DNA of 64,000 bases from NCBI RefSeq assembly GCF_014205255.1, contig NZ_JACHNE010000001.1, positions 3,782,001 through 3,846,000 on the forward strand, read 5' to 3'. Source of the DNA: Streptomyces caelestis (GTDB lineage: Bacteria; Actinomycetota; Actinomycetes; Streptomycetales; Streptomycetaceae). Below are positions 17,251-26,150 of the stretch, one piece after another. The position numbers and the translations under genes are program-made. The notes under the pieces were generated by a model that worked only from the letters and a program-made list of their open reading frames with translations, searched no databases and was not told where the DNA came from. Position 1 is the stretch's first letter. Each line of letters opens with the position of its first letter.

Positions 17251-17257
17251 GGTGACC

Positions 17258-18094
17258 TCAGCCGCGGTCGGGGTCCGGCCCCTGCGCCAGGTCGGCGACG
17301 ACCGCCGCGTGGTCCGAGGGCCACACCCCGTCCACCGGGCCGTCGCACGCCCGCCGGACGCCCCGTACGTGGCCGAGTCCGCCGGGGCCGGGCGGGCCCA
17401 CGTGGATGTAGTCGATGCGCACGCTCGGCTCGTGGGTCGGCGCCACGTACGGGTTCGCCGCGTCCCAGGTGGCGGAGGGGGCGGCCGGGTCGGCGTACTC
17501 CCAGGCGTCGAGGAGGACCTGACCGGGCACGGCCGGGGCGGTCTTGTAGCCGCCGAGGCGGCGGATCTCGTCGGAGTCGGGCCAGGCGTTGAGGTCACCG
17601 GTGACGACGGGCGGGAACGGGGTGCCGCCGCGGTGCCGGGCGACGAACCCGGCGAGCGCGGCGACCTGGCCGCAGCGGACCGCGGAGGCGTCCGGGGCGG
17701 AGGCGAAGTGGGTGGTGAAGAAGGGGATGTCGTGGCCGGGGCCGGCCAGGCGGGCGTAGAGGGCCAGCCGGCCGTCGTCCGTGTCCGCCGGGGCGGGCAG
17801 CGCCAGCACGTCTTGGTCCACGACCGGCCATCTGCTGAGCACGGCGTTGCCTATGTCCACCGTGGGGTCCCCGATCCGCCGCCGCCAGCGCTCCGGGGCG
17901 GGCGAGGCGGCCCAGGCGCAGTGCAGGCCCAGCTCACCGGCCAGCCACTCGGCGAGGTTCTCGCCGTCGGCGGCCCACACCTCCTGAAGGCCCACGACAT
18001 CGGGGCGCAACTCCCTCAGAGCCGTGAGAATCGCCTTCTGCCGCGCCTGCCAGGGCCCGAAGCGCCACCACAGGTTCCACGTCACGATCCGCAT
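17258..18094 (-). CDS. endonuclease/exonuclease/phosphatase family protein (278 aa)
   Basis: Classic EEP fold motifs are present: IVTWNLWW at the N-terminus, VGLQEVW (metal-binding Glu), TGDLNAWPDS (Asp/Asn) and WPSDHAAVVADL (Asp-His). There is no signal peptide, so it is cytosolic. The family includes DNases, sphingomyelinases and phosphatases, and the substrate cannot be assigned. It is convergent with the PHP gene (7-nt gap) and divergent from the Ddn-type gene. Confidence 0.9.
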   Translation of the reverse strand: MRIVTWNLWWRFGPWQARQKAILTALRELRPDVVGLQEVWAADGENLAEWLAGELGLHCAWAASPAPERWRRRIGDPTVDIGNAVLSRWPVVDQDVLALPAPADTDDGRLALYARLAGPGHDIPFFTTHFASAPDASAVRCGQVAALAGFVARHRGGTPFPPVVTGDLNAWPDSDEIRRLGGYKTAPAVPGQVLLDAWEYADPAAPSATWDAANPYVAPTHEPSVRIDYIHVGPPGPGGLGHVRGVRRACDGPVDGVWPSDHAAVVADLAQGPDPDRG

Positions 18095-18191
18095 CCGCAG
18101 CCACCCGCTCTCGTCCCGCCGCGTCAGGGATCATTGAAGCAGGAACCATTGCAGAAACCGTGAGAGCTTCGTGTGAAGGAGATCCCCGACG

Positions 18192-18584
18192 ATGTCCCGC
18201 CTCACCGACCTGAGGTTCCGCGCCGCCACGGCCTTCCAGCGCCGCGTCAACCCGCTGATGCGCCGCCTCCCCCTCCAGAGCGTCCTGGAGACGAAGGGCC
18301 GCGTCTCGGGCCTGCCGCGCCGCACACCGGTGGGCGGCCGCCGCGTCGCCGACTCCTTCTGGCTGGTGTCGGAGTTCGGCGAACGGTCGCAGTACGTGCG
18401 CAACATCAAGGCCGATCCTCGGGTACGGGTACGGATCCGCGGGCGCTGGCACACGGGAACCGCGCACCTGCTCCCGGACGACGACCCCGTGGCGCGGCTG
18501 CGCCGGCTGCCCCGGTTCAACGGCCTGGGGGTGCGGGCGTTCGGGACGCAACTCCTGACGGTGCGGGTCGATCTGGCCGACTGA
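18192..18584 (+). CDS. Ddn-type deazaflavin-dependent nitroreductase family protein (130 aa)
   Basis: Split-barrel F420H2-dependent quinone reductase/nitroreductase family (DUF385): VLETKGRVSGLPRRTPV is the signature G-R-x-S-G-x-x-R-x-T-P motif that contacts F420, followed by NIKADPRVRVRIRGRW. ATG 18192 has a strong AAGGAGAT. Family members reduce quinones or fatty-acid-type substrates with F420H2. It is the second of several likely F420 users in the window. Confidence 0.9.
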   Translation: MSRLTDLRFRAATAFQRRVNPLMRRLPLQSVLETKGRVSGLPRRTPVGGRRVADSFWLVSEFGERSQYVRNIKADPRVRVRIRGRWHTGTAHLLPDDDPVARLRRLPRFNGLGVRAFGTQLLTVRVDLAD

Positions 18585-18605
18585 CGGCCCCGTGCCGCAC
18601 GGCCC

Positions 18606-20054
18606 TCAGCCCGGCCAGACGATGGCCTGCACCTCGCTGTACGCGTGCAGGGCGTACGAGCCGACGTCCCTGCCGACGCCGCTCTTCTTGAAGCCGCCGA
18701 AGGGGGCCTCCATGTTGCGGCCCACGGTGTTGATGCCGACGCCGCCGGCGCGCAGGCGCCGGGCCACCCGGAAGGCCCTGGCCACGTCGGCCGACCAGAC
18801 GTAGTCGATGAGGCCGTAGTCGGTGTCGTCGGCCAGGGCCACGCCCTCCTCCTCGTCGTCGAAGGGGATGACGACCACCACCGGGCCGAAGATCTCCTCG
18901 CGGGCCACGCGCATGTCGTTGGTGCAGTCGGCGAGGAGGGCCGGGGAGACGTAGAAGCCGGTCGGCAGGCCCGGGCGTTCGCCGCCCGTGACGACCACCG
19001 CGCCTTCCTTCCGGCCCAGTTCGACGTACGACTCCACCCGGTCCCGGTGTGCCGCCGAGATCACCGGCCCGACGACCGTGTCCGGCTCGCGGGGGTCGCC
19101 AACCTTCAATCGGCGGGCATACGCGGCCAGTTGCTCGACCAGGCGGTCGTAGATGCCCCGCTGCGCCAGCACCCGTGTCGGTGCCGTGCAGATCTGCCCG
19201 CTGTAGAACGAGAAGGTGGTGCCGATGCCGGACACGGCCGAGCCGATGTCGGCGTCGTCGAGGACGACCGCCGCGCCTTTGCCGCCGAGCTCCATCAACT
19301 GCCGTTTCATGTCGCGCCCGCACACCTCGGCGATGCGCTGCCCGACCGCCGTGGAACCGGTGAAGCTGACCATGTCGACGTCCTGTGAGGCCACGGCCGC
19401 CTCACCGACCTCGGTCCGTGCACCGCTGACCACGTTCACCACGCCGGGCGGCACACCGGCGGCCTCCAGCGCCTCCGCCATCCGGTAGACCGACAGCGGA
19501 TCCTGGGGTGCCGGCTTCACCACGACCGTGTTGCCCATGGCCAGGGCGGGGGCGATCTTGCCGGCCGGGTTGGCCCAGGGGTTGTTGTACGAGGTGATGC
19601 AGGTGACGACGCCGACGGGCTGGCGGACGGCGAGTGCGCCCATGACGCCCGCCCGCCCCATCGGCCCGGCCTCGTTGATCTGCGGCGGGATCGCCCACTC
19701 GGCGGGCTCCACGCGCGCGTAGCGCCGGAAGCGGGCGGCGGCGACCCCCACCTGCATGCCGCGTGCGGTACGCGTGGTCGCGCCGGTCTCCGCCCGGGCC
19801 AGCTCGGCGTACGGCACGAGACGCTCCCGGATGATGTCCGCGGCGCGGGCGAGGACCGCCGCCCGCTCCTCCGGAGGCGTGGCCGACCACGGCCCGAAGG
19901 CCTCGCGGGCCGCGGCGCAGGCCGCGTGCACCTGATCCCGCGAGGCCTCCGGCGCCCACCCGACGGTCTGCTCGGTCGCCGGGTCGACCACCTCGTAGTG
20001 CCCGCCGTCCGGCTCCACCCAGGAGCCTCCGACGAACAGCGCCTGTCGTGCCAT
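18606..20054 (-). CDS. aldehyde dehydrogenase family protein (482 aa)
   Basis: NAD(P)-dependent ALDH superfamily: ITSYNNPWANPAGKIAPALAMGNTVVVKPA, SFTGSTAVGQRI, MELGGKGAAVVLDDAD (catalytic Glu) and FYSGQICTAPTRVL (catalytic Cys) are all present. ATG 20054 overlaps the stop of the upstream amidohydrolase by 1 nt (TGATG), so the two are translationally coupled. It should oxidise an aldehyde intermediate to the acid for CoA activation. It is the last gene of an LLM-amidohydrolase-ALDH run downstream of two copies of the TCTGACG palindrome (23019-23095). Confidence 0.93.
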   Translation of the reverse strand: MARQALFVGGSWVEPDGGHYEVVDPATEQTVGWAPEASRDQVHAACAAAREAFGPWSATPPEERAAVLARAADIIRERLVPYAELARAETGATTRTARGMQVGVAAARFRRYARVEPAEWAIPPQINEAGPMGRAGVMGALAVRQPVGVVTCITSYNNPWANPAGKIAPALAMGNTVVVKPAPQDPLSVYRMAEALEAAGVPPGVVNVVSGARTEVGEAAVASQDVDMVSFTGSTAVGQRIAEVCGRDMKRQLMELGGKGAAVVLDDADIGSAVSGIGTTFSFYSGQICTAPTRVLAQRGIYDRLVEQLAAYARRLKVGDPREPDTVVGPVISAAHRDRVESYVELGRKEGAVVVTGGERPGLPTGFYVSPALLADCTNDMRVAREEIFGPVVVVIPFDDEEEGVALADDTDYGLIDYVWSADVARAFRVARRLRAGGVGINTVGRNMEAPFGGFKKSGVGRDVGSYALHAYSEVQAIVWPG

Positions 20055-21784
20055 CACCTGGTGCTCACCGTCTCCGTGTCCTGGCCGGAACGCAGCACGC
20101 GCCCCGGCACGGCACCCGTCACCACGTCGTCGCGGATCGCCTCGACCCCGTTGACCCACACGGCCCGCACGCCCAGCGCCCGGGAGTCCAGCCGCGGGCT
20201 GTCACCCGGCAGGTCGTGCACCAGGGTGGCCGGGCCCGCGTCGATCCGCTCCGGGTCGAACAGGACGAGGTCCGCATGCCAGCCCTCCCGCACCCGCCCC
20301 CGCTCCCGCAGGCCGAAGAGCCGGGCGGGGTCGTCGGTCAGCATCTTCACGGCCTGCTCCAGACCGGCCAGCTTCCGGCCGCGCAGACAGTCCCCGAGGA
20401 ACCGGGTCGTGTACGGCGCCCCGCACATCCGGTCCAGGTGCGCGCCCGCGTCGGACCCGCCGAGCAGCACGTCCTCGTGCTGCCAGGTCTCCGCCCGCAG
20501 CGCCCAGGACGCCGGATCGTTGTCGGGCGGCATCGGCCACAGCACCGTGCGCAGCTCGTCGTTGGCGCAGATCTCCACCAGGCACGCGAAGGGCTCCTGG
20601 CCGCGCTCCTCGGCGATGTCCTCGACCACGCGCCCGGTCAGCCCGGCGTTCGCCTCGCTGTAGGTGTCGCCGATGACGTACCGCCCGAAGTTCGCCAGCC
20701 GCCGGAAGACGCCCGCCTCCTTGGAATGGGCGCGCCGCAGCATCCCGTCCCGTACGTCCGGGTCGCGCAGCTTCTCGATCCGCTCGGGCACGGGCAGCCC
20801 GAGAACCGGCCCCCACCCGGGGATGAGGTTCAGCGCACAGAAGGTCCCCAGCGACATGTTCATCGGCGTGAGGATCGGCATGGTCAGCGCCACGACCCGG
20901 CCGCCCGCCTTCCGCGCCTGCTCGCTCGCCAGGAGCTGCCGGGGCACCCGCTCGGGCACGGCCGCGTCGATCGTCAGGACGTTCCAGTTCAACGGCCGCC
21001 CCGCCACCGCGCTCATCTCGACGAACAGGTCGATCTCCGCGTCGCTGAACTGATCGAGACAGCCCGCGACGATCGCCTCGATCTGCGTGCCCTCGTGCTC
21101 CCCGACGGCCCGCGACAGCGCCAGCAGCTCGGCCGGCCCGGCGTGCCGGGAGGCGACCGGTTTCCCGTCGCCGTCCGAGTGGCTGGTCGACTGGGTGGTG
21201 GACAGCCCCCAGGCCCCGGCGTCCATGGACTCCCGCAACAGCCGGACCATCGCCGCCAGTTGCTCCCCGGTCGGCTGCCCGCCGATGGCCTGCGGCCCCA
21301 TCACGTACCGCCGCAGCGCACAGTGCCCCACCATGAACCCGGCGTTGACGGCGATCCGCCCCTCCAGGGCGTCCAGGTACTCCCCGAAGGAATGCCAGGT
21401 CCAGGGCGCCCCCTCCTCCAACGCCACCAGCGCCATGCCCTCGACCTTCGACATCATCCGCCGCGTGTAATCGGCGTCCTCGGGCCGGTCCGGGTGCAGC
21501 GGCGCGAGAGTGAACCCGCAGTTCCCCCCGGCGACGGTGGTGACCCCGTGGTTGAGGGAGGGCGTGGCGTACGGATCCCAGAAGAGCTGGGCGTCGTAGT
21601 GGGTGTGGGGGTCCACGAAGCCGGGGGTGAGGATGAGGCCGGTGGCGTCCTCGCTTGTGCGCGCCTCCTGAGTCACTTCACCGATGACGGCGACACGCCC
21701 GTCCCGTATCCCCACGTCGGCGGTATAGGCGGGTGCACCGGTCCCGTCCACGACAGCCGCACCCTTGATGACGTGATCGAGCAT
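20054..21784 (-). CDS. amidohydrolase superfamily protein, D-aminoacylase-like (576 aa)
   Basis: Metal-dependent hydrolase with the ligand motif GFVDPHTHYDAQ, a GGNCGFTLAP segment and GGSDAGAHLD near the C-terminus, as in N-acyl-D-amino-acid deacylases and dihydroorotase-like proteins. In catabolic clusters of actinobacteria such proteins are of unknown substrate and may open a ring or hydrolyse an amide/lactone. It overlaps the ALDH start and is 90 nt downstream of an LLM oxidoreductase, so all three may form one operon. Confidence 0.88.
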   Translation of the reverse strand: MLDHVIKGAAVVDGTGAPAYTADVGIRDGRVAVIGEVTQEARTSEDATGLILTPGFVDPHTHYDAQLFWDPYATPSLNHGVTTVAGGNCGFTLAPLHPDRPEDADYTRRMMSKVEGMALVALEEGAPWTWHSFGEYLDALEGRIAVNAGFMVGHCALRRYVMGPQAIGGQPTGEQLAAMVRLLRESMDAGAWGLSTTQSTSHSDGDGKPVASRHAGPAELLALSRAVGEHEGTQIEAIVAGCLDQFSDAEIDLFVEMSAVAGRPLNWNVLTIDAAVPERVPRQLLASEQARKAGGRVVALTMPILTPMNMSLGTFCALNLIPGWGPVLGLPVPERIEKLRDPDVRDGMLRRAHSKEAGVFRRLANFGRYVIGDTYSEANAGLTGRVVEDIAEERGQEPFACLVEICANDELRTVLWPMPPDNDPASWALRAETWQHEDVLLGGSDAGAHLDRMCGAPYTTRFLGDCLRGRKLAGLEQAVKMLTDDPARLFGLRERGRVREGWHADLVLFDPERIDAGPATLVHDLPGDSPRLDSRALGVRAVWVNGVEAIRDDVVTGAVPGRVLRSGQDTETVSTR

Positions 21785-21816
21785 GAACCCTCAACTCCTT
21801 GAGCGGTATGTCCCTC

Positions 21817-21866
21817 CAGGGGCGCGGGGAACTGCGCGACCAGCCACGAAACACCCGCACCCGCCA
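21817..21866. repeat. dispersed GC-rich intergenic repeat, copy 1
   Basis: The sequence starts CAGGGGCGCGGGGAACTGCG and continues into GACCAGCCAC and a CACCCGCACCCGCC tail. A second copy lies at 63875-63925. This type of element recurs in intergenic regions of many Streptomyces chromosomes and can fold through GGGGCGCG/CTGCGCG pairing. Here it fills the 90-nt gap between two same-strand genes and may terminate or stabilise the LLM transcript. Confidence 0.65.
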
Positions 21867-21874
21867 ACGAACGC

Positions 21875-22993
21875 TCAGGCCCCCTGCCGGAACCGCGAAG
21901 TCCGATGCACAGGATCCGTATCGATCTTCGGAATCACATGCTCCCCGACCAGCCGAATCGTCTGAAGCGTCTCCTCCTTCGGCACCCCCACCGGCAGCCC
22001 GAAACTCAACTGATCGGCCCCCGCCTGCTCCCACCGCTTGCACTGCGTGAGCACCTCGTCCGGATCCCCGCAGATCAGCAGCTCCTCCTCGATGAGGACC
22101 TCCACCAACTCCTCGGTGTACTCCGGCAGCGTCTCCGGCCACACCGGAAACCCCTCGGGCCGCGGAAACGTGTCGTGGTACCGGAACACCAGCGACGGCA
22201 GATAGTGCAGCTGCCCGTTCGCCGCGATCCGCACCGCCTCCTCGTGCGTAGGCGCGCAGATCGCCGTGGTCGTCACCATCACGTTGTCGTTGACGAAGTC
22301 ACCCACCGGCTCGGCGTCCACGATCGCCGTCTTGTACTGGTCCAGCACCCACTCCATGTCGGAGACCTTCTGCACGCTGAAGCCGAGGACGCCGAGCCCC
22401 TTCCGCGCGGCCATGGCGTACGACGGCGGCGACCCGGCCGCGTACCACATCGCCGGGTGCGAGCCGCCGTACGGCTTCGGCAGGACCTTCCTCGGCGGCA
22501 GCGACCAGTGCTTGCCCTGGAAGCCGGCGTACTCGTCCTGGAGCCACATCTTGGGGAACTCGGCGATGGTCTCTTCCCAGATCTCCTTGGTGTGGTTCAT
22601 GTCGGTCACCCCCGGCATGAAGCCCAGGATCTCGTGCGAGCCGGCACCCCGCCCGCTGCCGAACTCGAACCGCCCCTCGCTGAGATGGTCGAGCATGGCG
22701 ACCTTCTCGGCGACCTTCACGGGATGGTTGACGGGGGCGAGCGGGTTGAAGATGCCCGAGCCCAGGTGGATCCGCTCCGTGGCGTGTGCCAGGTACCCGA
22801 GGAAGACGTCGTTGGCGGAGAGGTGCGAGTACTCATCGAGGAAGTGGTGCTCGGAGGCCCAGGCGTACTTGAAGCCCGACTTGTCCGCCTGGATGACGTA
22901 CTCGGTCTCCTCCATCAGCGCCTTGTGTTCGGCGAGCGGGTCGGTCTCGGCCCGTTTGCCGACGTATCCCTGTACGAAGACCCCGAATTCCAA
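21875..22993 (-). CDS. LLM-class flavin-dependent oxidoreductase (372 aa)
   Basis: Full-length bacterial-luciferase-like monooxygenase fold: EFGVFVQGYVG, WASEHHFLDEYSHLSA, IHLGSGIFNPLAPVNHPVKV, LSEGRFEFGSGRGAGS. The EHH/DEYS pattern is closer to FMN-dependent monooxygenases than to the short F420 type. The only in-frame initiator is TTG at 22993 (next codons GAATTC), with a weak GGTGA upstream. Two copies of the TCTGACG palindrome lie 26-102 nt upstream, indicating repression by a TetR-like protein. It likely hydroxylates or Baeyer-Villiger-oxidises an intermediate of the catabolic pathway. Confidence 0.9.
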   Translation of the reverse strand: MEFGVFVQGYVGKRAETDPLAEHKALMEETEYVIQADKSGFKYAWASEHHFLDEYSHLSANDVFLGYLAHATERIHLGSGIFNPLAPVNHPVKVAEKVAMLDHLSEGRFEFGSGRGAGSHEILGFMPGVTDMNHTKEIWEETIAEFPKMWLQDEYAGFQGKHWSLPPRKVLPKPYGGSHPAMWYAAGSPPSYAMAARKGLGVLGFSVQKVSDMEWVLDQYKTAIVDAEPVGDFVNDNVMVTTTAICAPTHEEAVRIAANGQLHYLPSLVFRYHDTFPRPEGFPVWPETLPEYTEELVEVLIEEELLICGDPDEVLTQCKRWEQAGADQLSFGLPVGVPKEETLQTIRLVGEHVIPKIDTDPVHRTSRFRQGA

Positions 22994-23018
22994 GGAGATT
23001 CACCGCCCCACGGTCATT

Positions 23019-23035
23019 TCTGACGGTTCGTCAGA
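23019..23035. promoter_or_regulatory. palindromic operator A (perfect TCTGACG-N3-CGTCAGA)
   Basis: TCTGACGGTTCGTCAGA, perfect 7-nt arms with a 3-nt centre, 26 nt upstream of the LLM gene start (22993, minus strand). It is one of 11 copies in this window. Confidence 0.75.
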
Positions 23036-23078
23036 TACATGGCTCCGACTGTTCCACCGCTCCCCGGGAGCGTCAATA

Positions 23079-23095
23079 GCTGACGGGTCGTCAGA
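23079..23095. promoter_or_regulatory. palindromic operator B
   Basis: GCTGACGGGTCGTCAGA, perfect 6-nt arms. Its centre is 60 bp from operator A, in the same gap between the LLM start and the SDR stop, so both probably act on the LLM promoter. Confidence 0.7.
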
Positions 23096-23110
23096 CCGCT
23101 CGCGGAGGAG

Positions 23111-23881
23111 TCAGATGACGCTCACGCCCGCCAGCCACCCGCCGTCGATCACGAACGGCTGCCCGGTGATGTAGGAGGAGTCGTCGCAGGACAGGAACAG
23201 GGCGAGCCGCGCCACCTCCTCCGGCTGCCCGACCCGCCCCAGCGGCACGAGCTTGCGGTACAGCCGGTCGAGCCCCCTGGCGGCCTCCTCCGGGTCGGCG
23301 TCCGGATCCAGCCGGGCCGGGTTGGACATCGCGGTGTCGATGGCGCCCGGGCAGACGGCGTTGACGCGTATCCCCCGCCCCGCCAGCTCCAGCGCGGCCA
23401 CCCGGGTCAGGCCGACCACGGCGTGCTTGCTCGCCGCGTACGCGCCCACCCCCGCCATCCCGGTCAGGCCGGTGTACGAGGCGGTGTTGACGATCGTGCC
23501 CCCGTCGGCCAGCTCGGGGGCAACGGCCCTGATGCCGAGGAAGCAGCCGACCTGGTTGACCTGGACGACGCGCATGAACTCGTCGAGGGGTGTGTCGAGG
23601 AGGGAGTCGCAGCGCAGGATGCCGGCGTTGTTGACGAGCCCGTCGACCCGGCCGTACGCGTCCTTGGCGGCGGCGACGGCCGTCCGCCAGTCGTCCTCCC
23701 GGCCGACGTCGAGATGGACGTACCGGGCACCGATCTCCTTCGCGAGGGCCTCGCCCCGGCCGTCGAGGACGTCCGCGACGACCACCCGGGCGCCCTCCGC
23801 CGTGAACAGCCTGGCTTCCTGCTCGCCCTGGCCGCGCGCGGCGCCGGTGATGATGACGACCCGTCCGTCGAGCTTGCCCAT
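23111..23881 (-). CDS. SDR family NAD(P)-dependent oxidoreductase (256 aa)
   Basis: Classical short-chain dehydrogenase: TGAARGQG coenzyme motif at residues 12-19, NNAGIL, NTASYTG (catalytic Ser region), YAASK (catalytic Tyr and Lys) and the NAVCPGAIDTAM loop. An acidic Asp at the end of the second strand (VADVLD) favours NAD. It resembles hydroxysteroid/3-oxoacyl dehydrogenases. ATG 23881 follows GAAGGGGA. A lone half-site TCTGACG (23934-23940) precedes it, but it more likely belongs to the transcript starting at 26122, with 76 nt separating it from the upstream LLM gene. Confidence 0.92.
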   Translation of the reverse strand: MGKLDGRVVIITGAARGQGEQEARLFTAEGARVVVADVLDGRGEALAKEIGARYVHLDVGREDDWRTAVAAAKDAYGRVDGLVNNAGILRCDSLLDTPLDEFMRVVQVNQVGCFLGIRAVAPELADGGTIVNTASYTGLTGMAGVGAYAASKHAVVGLTRVAALELAGRGIRVNAVCPGAIDTAMSNPARLDPDADPEEAARGLDRLYRKLVPLGRVGQPEEVARLALFLSCDDSSYITGQPFVIDGGWLAGVSVI

Positions 23882-23957
23882 GGCAGTCCCCTTCGCGAGG
23901 TGGACGCGGTGGACTCCGCGTCGTTACGAGACATCTGACGGCTGACTCGGGTACGGC

Positions 23958-24881
23958 TCATGACAGCAGCGGCGCGACTGCCTCCCCGAACTGCTCGATC
24001 TGCCCGACGAGTTCGTCCCGGCTGCGGCTGCGAAACCGCACCTGGACCTGGTCCGCCCCCATCGCGCGATAAGCCCGCAACGACTCGGCGATGGCGTCGG
24101 CGGGCCCGCTGACCGTCCGCCGCCCGACGTCCCAGCCCGGCGTCCCGACGTACAGGGGCTCGGCGATGGCGCCGACGCTGAACGGCCCCTCGGTCTCGGC
24201 CTCTTCCCTGAGCCGCCGTATCCGCGCGATGCGCTCCGGCAGCACGTCCCTCGGGTCGCCCTGCGGCAGCCAGCCGTCGCCCTTGAGCGCGGCCCGTCGC
24301 AGGGCGGCGGGCGAGGACCCGCCGACCCAGAGGGGGACCCGGTCCTGCGCCGGGCGGGGCCGCTGCCCGAGTCCCTCGAAGTCGTACAGCTTGCCGTGGT
24401 GTTCGGGGAACTCCTCCGGCCCGAGGGCGGCGCGCAGGGCGTCGATCGACTCGTCCAGCACGGCCCCGCGCCGCTCGAAGTCGGCCCCCAGCGCCTCGAA
24501 CTCCTCGCGCACATGCCCGGCCCCGACCCCGAGGATCAGCCGGCCGCCCGACAGGTGGTCGAGGGTGGCGTACTGCTTGGCGCTGAGCAGCGGATGCCGC
24601 AGCCCCACCACGGCGACGTGGCTGAGCAGCCGGGTCCGCTCGGTGGCCGCCGCGAGGAAGGCGAGGGTGGCCACCGGGTCGTACCAGACCGTGCTCATCG
24701 CGGACGCGAGGCGGCGCGGGATGGCGACGTGGTCGCAGCACGCCAGGTAGGCGAACCCGGCGCGGTCGGCGGCGCGGGCGACGGCGAGGAGGTCCTCGGG
24801 TCCGGCGGCGGCTTCCCAGGGTTCGGCGTAGAGGGTGCTCTGGGACTGGACCGGGAGCTGGATCCCGCAGGCCAGGCTCAC
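23958..24881 (-). CDS. LLM-class F420-dependent oxidoreductase (307 aa)
   Basis: Short luciferase-like protein of the F420 type: CDHVAIPRR, TERTRLLSHVAVVGLRHPLLSAKQYATLD, LSGGRLILGVGAGHVREEFEALG. GTG 24881 overlaps the stop of the amidohydrolase (GTGA). The translational coupling implies a shared step or pathway. A longer open frame upstream is antisense-like translation of the amidohydrolase and was not used. The substrate is unknown. Confidence 0.9.
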   Translation of the reverse strand: MSLACGIQLPVQSQSTLYAEPWEAAAGPEDLLAVARAADRAGFAYLACCDHVAIPRRLASAMSTVWYDPVATLAFLAAATERTRLLSHVAVVGLRHPLLSAKQYATLDHLSGGRLILGVGAGHVREEFEALGADFERRGAVLDESIDALRAALGPEEFPEHHGKLYDFEGLGQRPRPAQDRVPLWVGGSSPAALRRAALKGDGWLPQGDPRDVLPERIARIRRLREEAETEGPFSVGAIAEPLYVGTPGWDVGRRTVSGPADAIAESLRAYRAMGADQVQVRFRSRSRDELVGQIEQFGEAVAPLLS

Positions 24882-26122
24882 CGCGGCCCGTCCCAGAGCC
24901 CGTCGTCGGTCAGCCCCAGCAGCTCGATCGCGTTCCGCCGCACGATCCGCTCCACCACCTCGGGATCCAGGTGCCCCATCTGCGCCTCGCCGACCTCGCG
25001 GGACTTGGGCCAGGTGGAGTCGGAGTGGGGGTAGTCGGTCTCGTAGAGCACGTTGTCCAGACCGATCGCGTCCAGGTTGCGCAGCCCGAAGGCGTCGTCG
25101 AAGAAGCAGCCGTAGACGTGCTCGGCGAACAGCTCGGACGGCGGCCGGTGCACCTTGTCGGCGACGCCGCCCCAGCCGCGGTTCTCCTCCCACACGACGT
25201 CGGCGCGCTCCAGGATGTAGGGGATCCAGCCGATCTGCCCCTCCGCGTACATGACCTTGAGGTTCGGGAACTGCTCGAACTTGCCGCTCATCAGCCAGTC
25301 GACCATCGAGAAGCAGCAGTTGGCGAAGGTGATGGTGGAGCCGACGGCGGGCGGGGCGTCGGCGGAGGTGGAGGGCATCCGGCTGCTGCTGCCGATGTGC
25401 ATGGCCACGACCGTGCCGGTCTCGTCGCAGGCGGCGAGGAAGGGGTCCCAGTCGTCGGTGTGGATGGAGGGGAGCCCGAGGTACGGCGGGATCTCGGAGA
25501 AGGCGACGGCACGGACCCCGCGGGCGGCGTTGCGCCGGACCTCCGCGGCGGCCAGCTCGGGGTCCCAGAGAGGGATCAGGGTGAGCGGGATGAGCCGGCC
25601 CTGCGCCTCGGGCCCGCACCACTCCTCCACCATCCAGTCGTTGTAGGCACGGACGCAGAGCAGCCCCAGCTCGTGATCCTTCGCCTCGGTGAAGGTCTGG
25701 CCGCAGAAACGCGGGAACGTCGGGAAACAGACGGCGGACTGGACGTGGTTGACGTCCATGTCGGCGAGCCGGGCCGGGACGTCGTACGAGCCCGGCCGCA
25801 TCTGCTCGTAGGTGATGACCTCCAGGCGTATCTCGTCCCTGTCGTACCCGACGGCGGTGTCGAGCCGGGTCAGGGGCCGGCGGAGGTCCTCGTAGACCCA
25901 CCAGTCACCGACGGGACCGTCGTCCCCGGGCGCGCCCATGACCGGCTTGAAGCGCCCGCCGAGGAAGGTCATCTCCTTGACGGGCGCACGGACGATCCGG
26001 GGCCCGGCGCCCCGGTACTTCTCAGGGAGCCGGTCCTGCCAGACGGTCGCGGGCTCCACCGTGTGGTCGTCCACGGAGATGATCAGGGGGAACGTGCTCT
26101 CGTGGGTGTCCATGGCGCTCAC
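24878..26122 (-). CDS. amidohydrolase_2 family protein (414 aa)
   Basis: ACMSD/amidohydrolase_2-type TIM barrel with PLIISVDDHTVEPATVWQDR at the N-terminus, AMHIGSSS, a PNLKVMYAEGQIGW strand and a final metal Asp in ETDYPHSDSTW. The usual first HxH is reduced to D-x-H-type SVDDHTV, as seen in a common actinobacterial subgroup. Candidate reactions are decarboxylation or C-C/ester hydrolysis. GTG 26122 (or ATG 26113) has no ribosome-binding site. A TCTGACG palindrome ends 12 nt upstream, so repressor binding would cover the promoter. It is the first gene of an amidohydrolase-LLM-SDR operon. Confidence 0.88.
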   Translation of the reverse strand: MSAMDTHESTFPLIISVDDHTVEPATVWQDRLPEKYRGAGPRIVRAPVKEMTFLGGRFKPVMGAPGDDGPVGDWWVYEDLRRPLTRLDTAVGYDRDEIRLEVITYEQMRPGSYDVPARLADMDVNHVQSAVCFPTFPRFCGQTFTEAKDHELGLLCVRAYNDWMVEEWCGPEAQGRLIPLTLIPLWDPELAAAEVRRNAARGVRAVAFSEIPPYLGLPSIHTDDWDPFLAACDETGTVVAMHIGSSSRMPSTSADAPPAVGSTITFANCCFSMVDWLMSGKFEQFPNLKVMYAEGQIGWIPYILERADVVWEENRGWGGVADKVHRPPSELFAEHVYGCFFDDAFGLRNLDAIGLDNVLYETDYPHSDSTWPKSREVGEAQMGHLDPEVVERIVRRNAIELLGLTDDGLWDGPR

Positions 26123-26133
26123 GGTAGCGCCGA

Positions 26134-26150
26134 TCTGACGGAGCGTCAGC
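26134..26150. promoter_or_regulatory. palindromic operator D
   Basis: TCTGACGGAGCGTCAGC, perfect 6-nt arms, 12 nt upstream of the amidohydrolase start (26122, minus strand), where the -10 region should lie. Confidence 0.75.

Noticed and set aside
23934..23950. Possible twelfth palindrome upstream of the SDR gene
   Set aside because: Only the left arm TCTGACG is present; the right half (GACTCGG) does not match.
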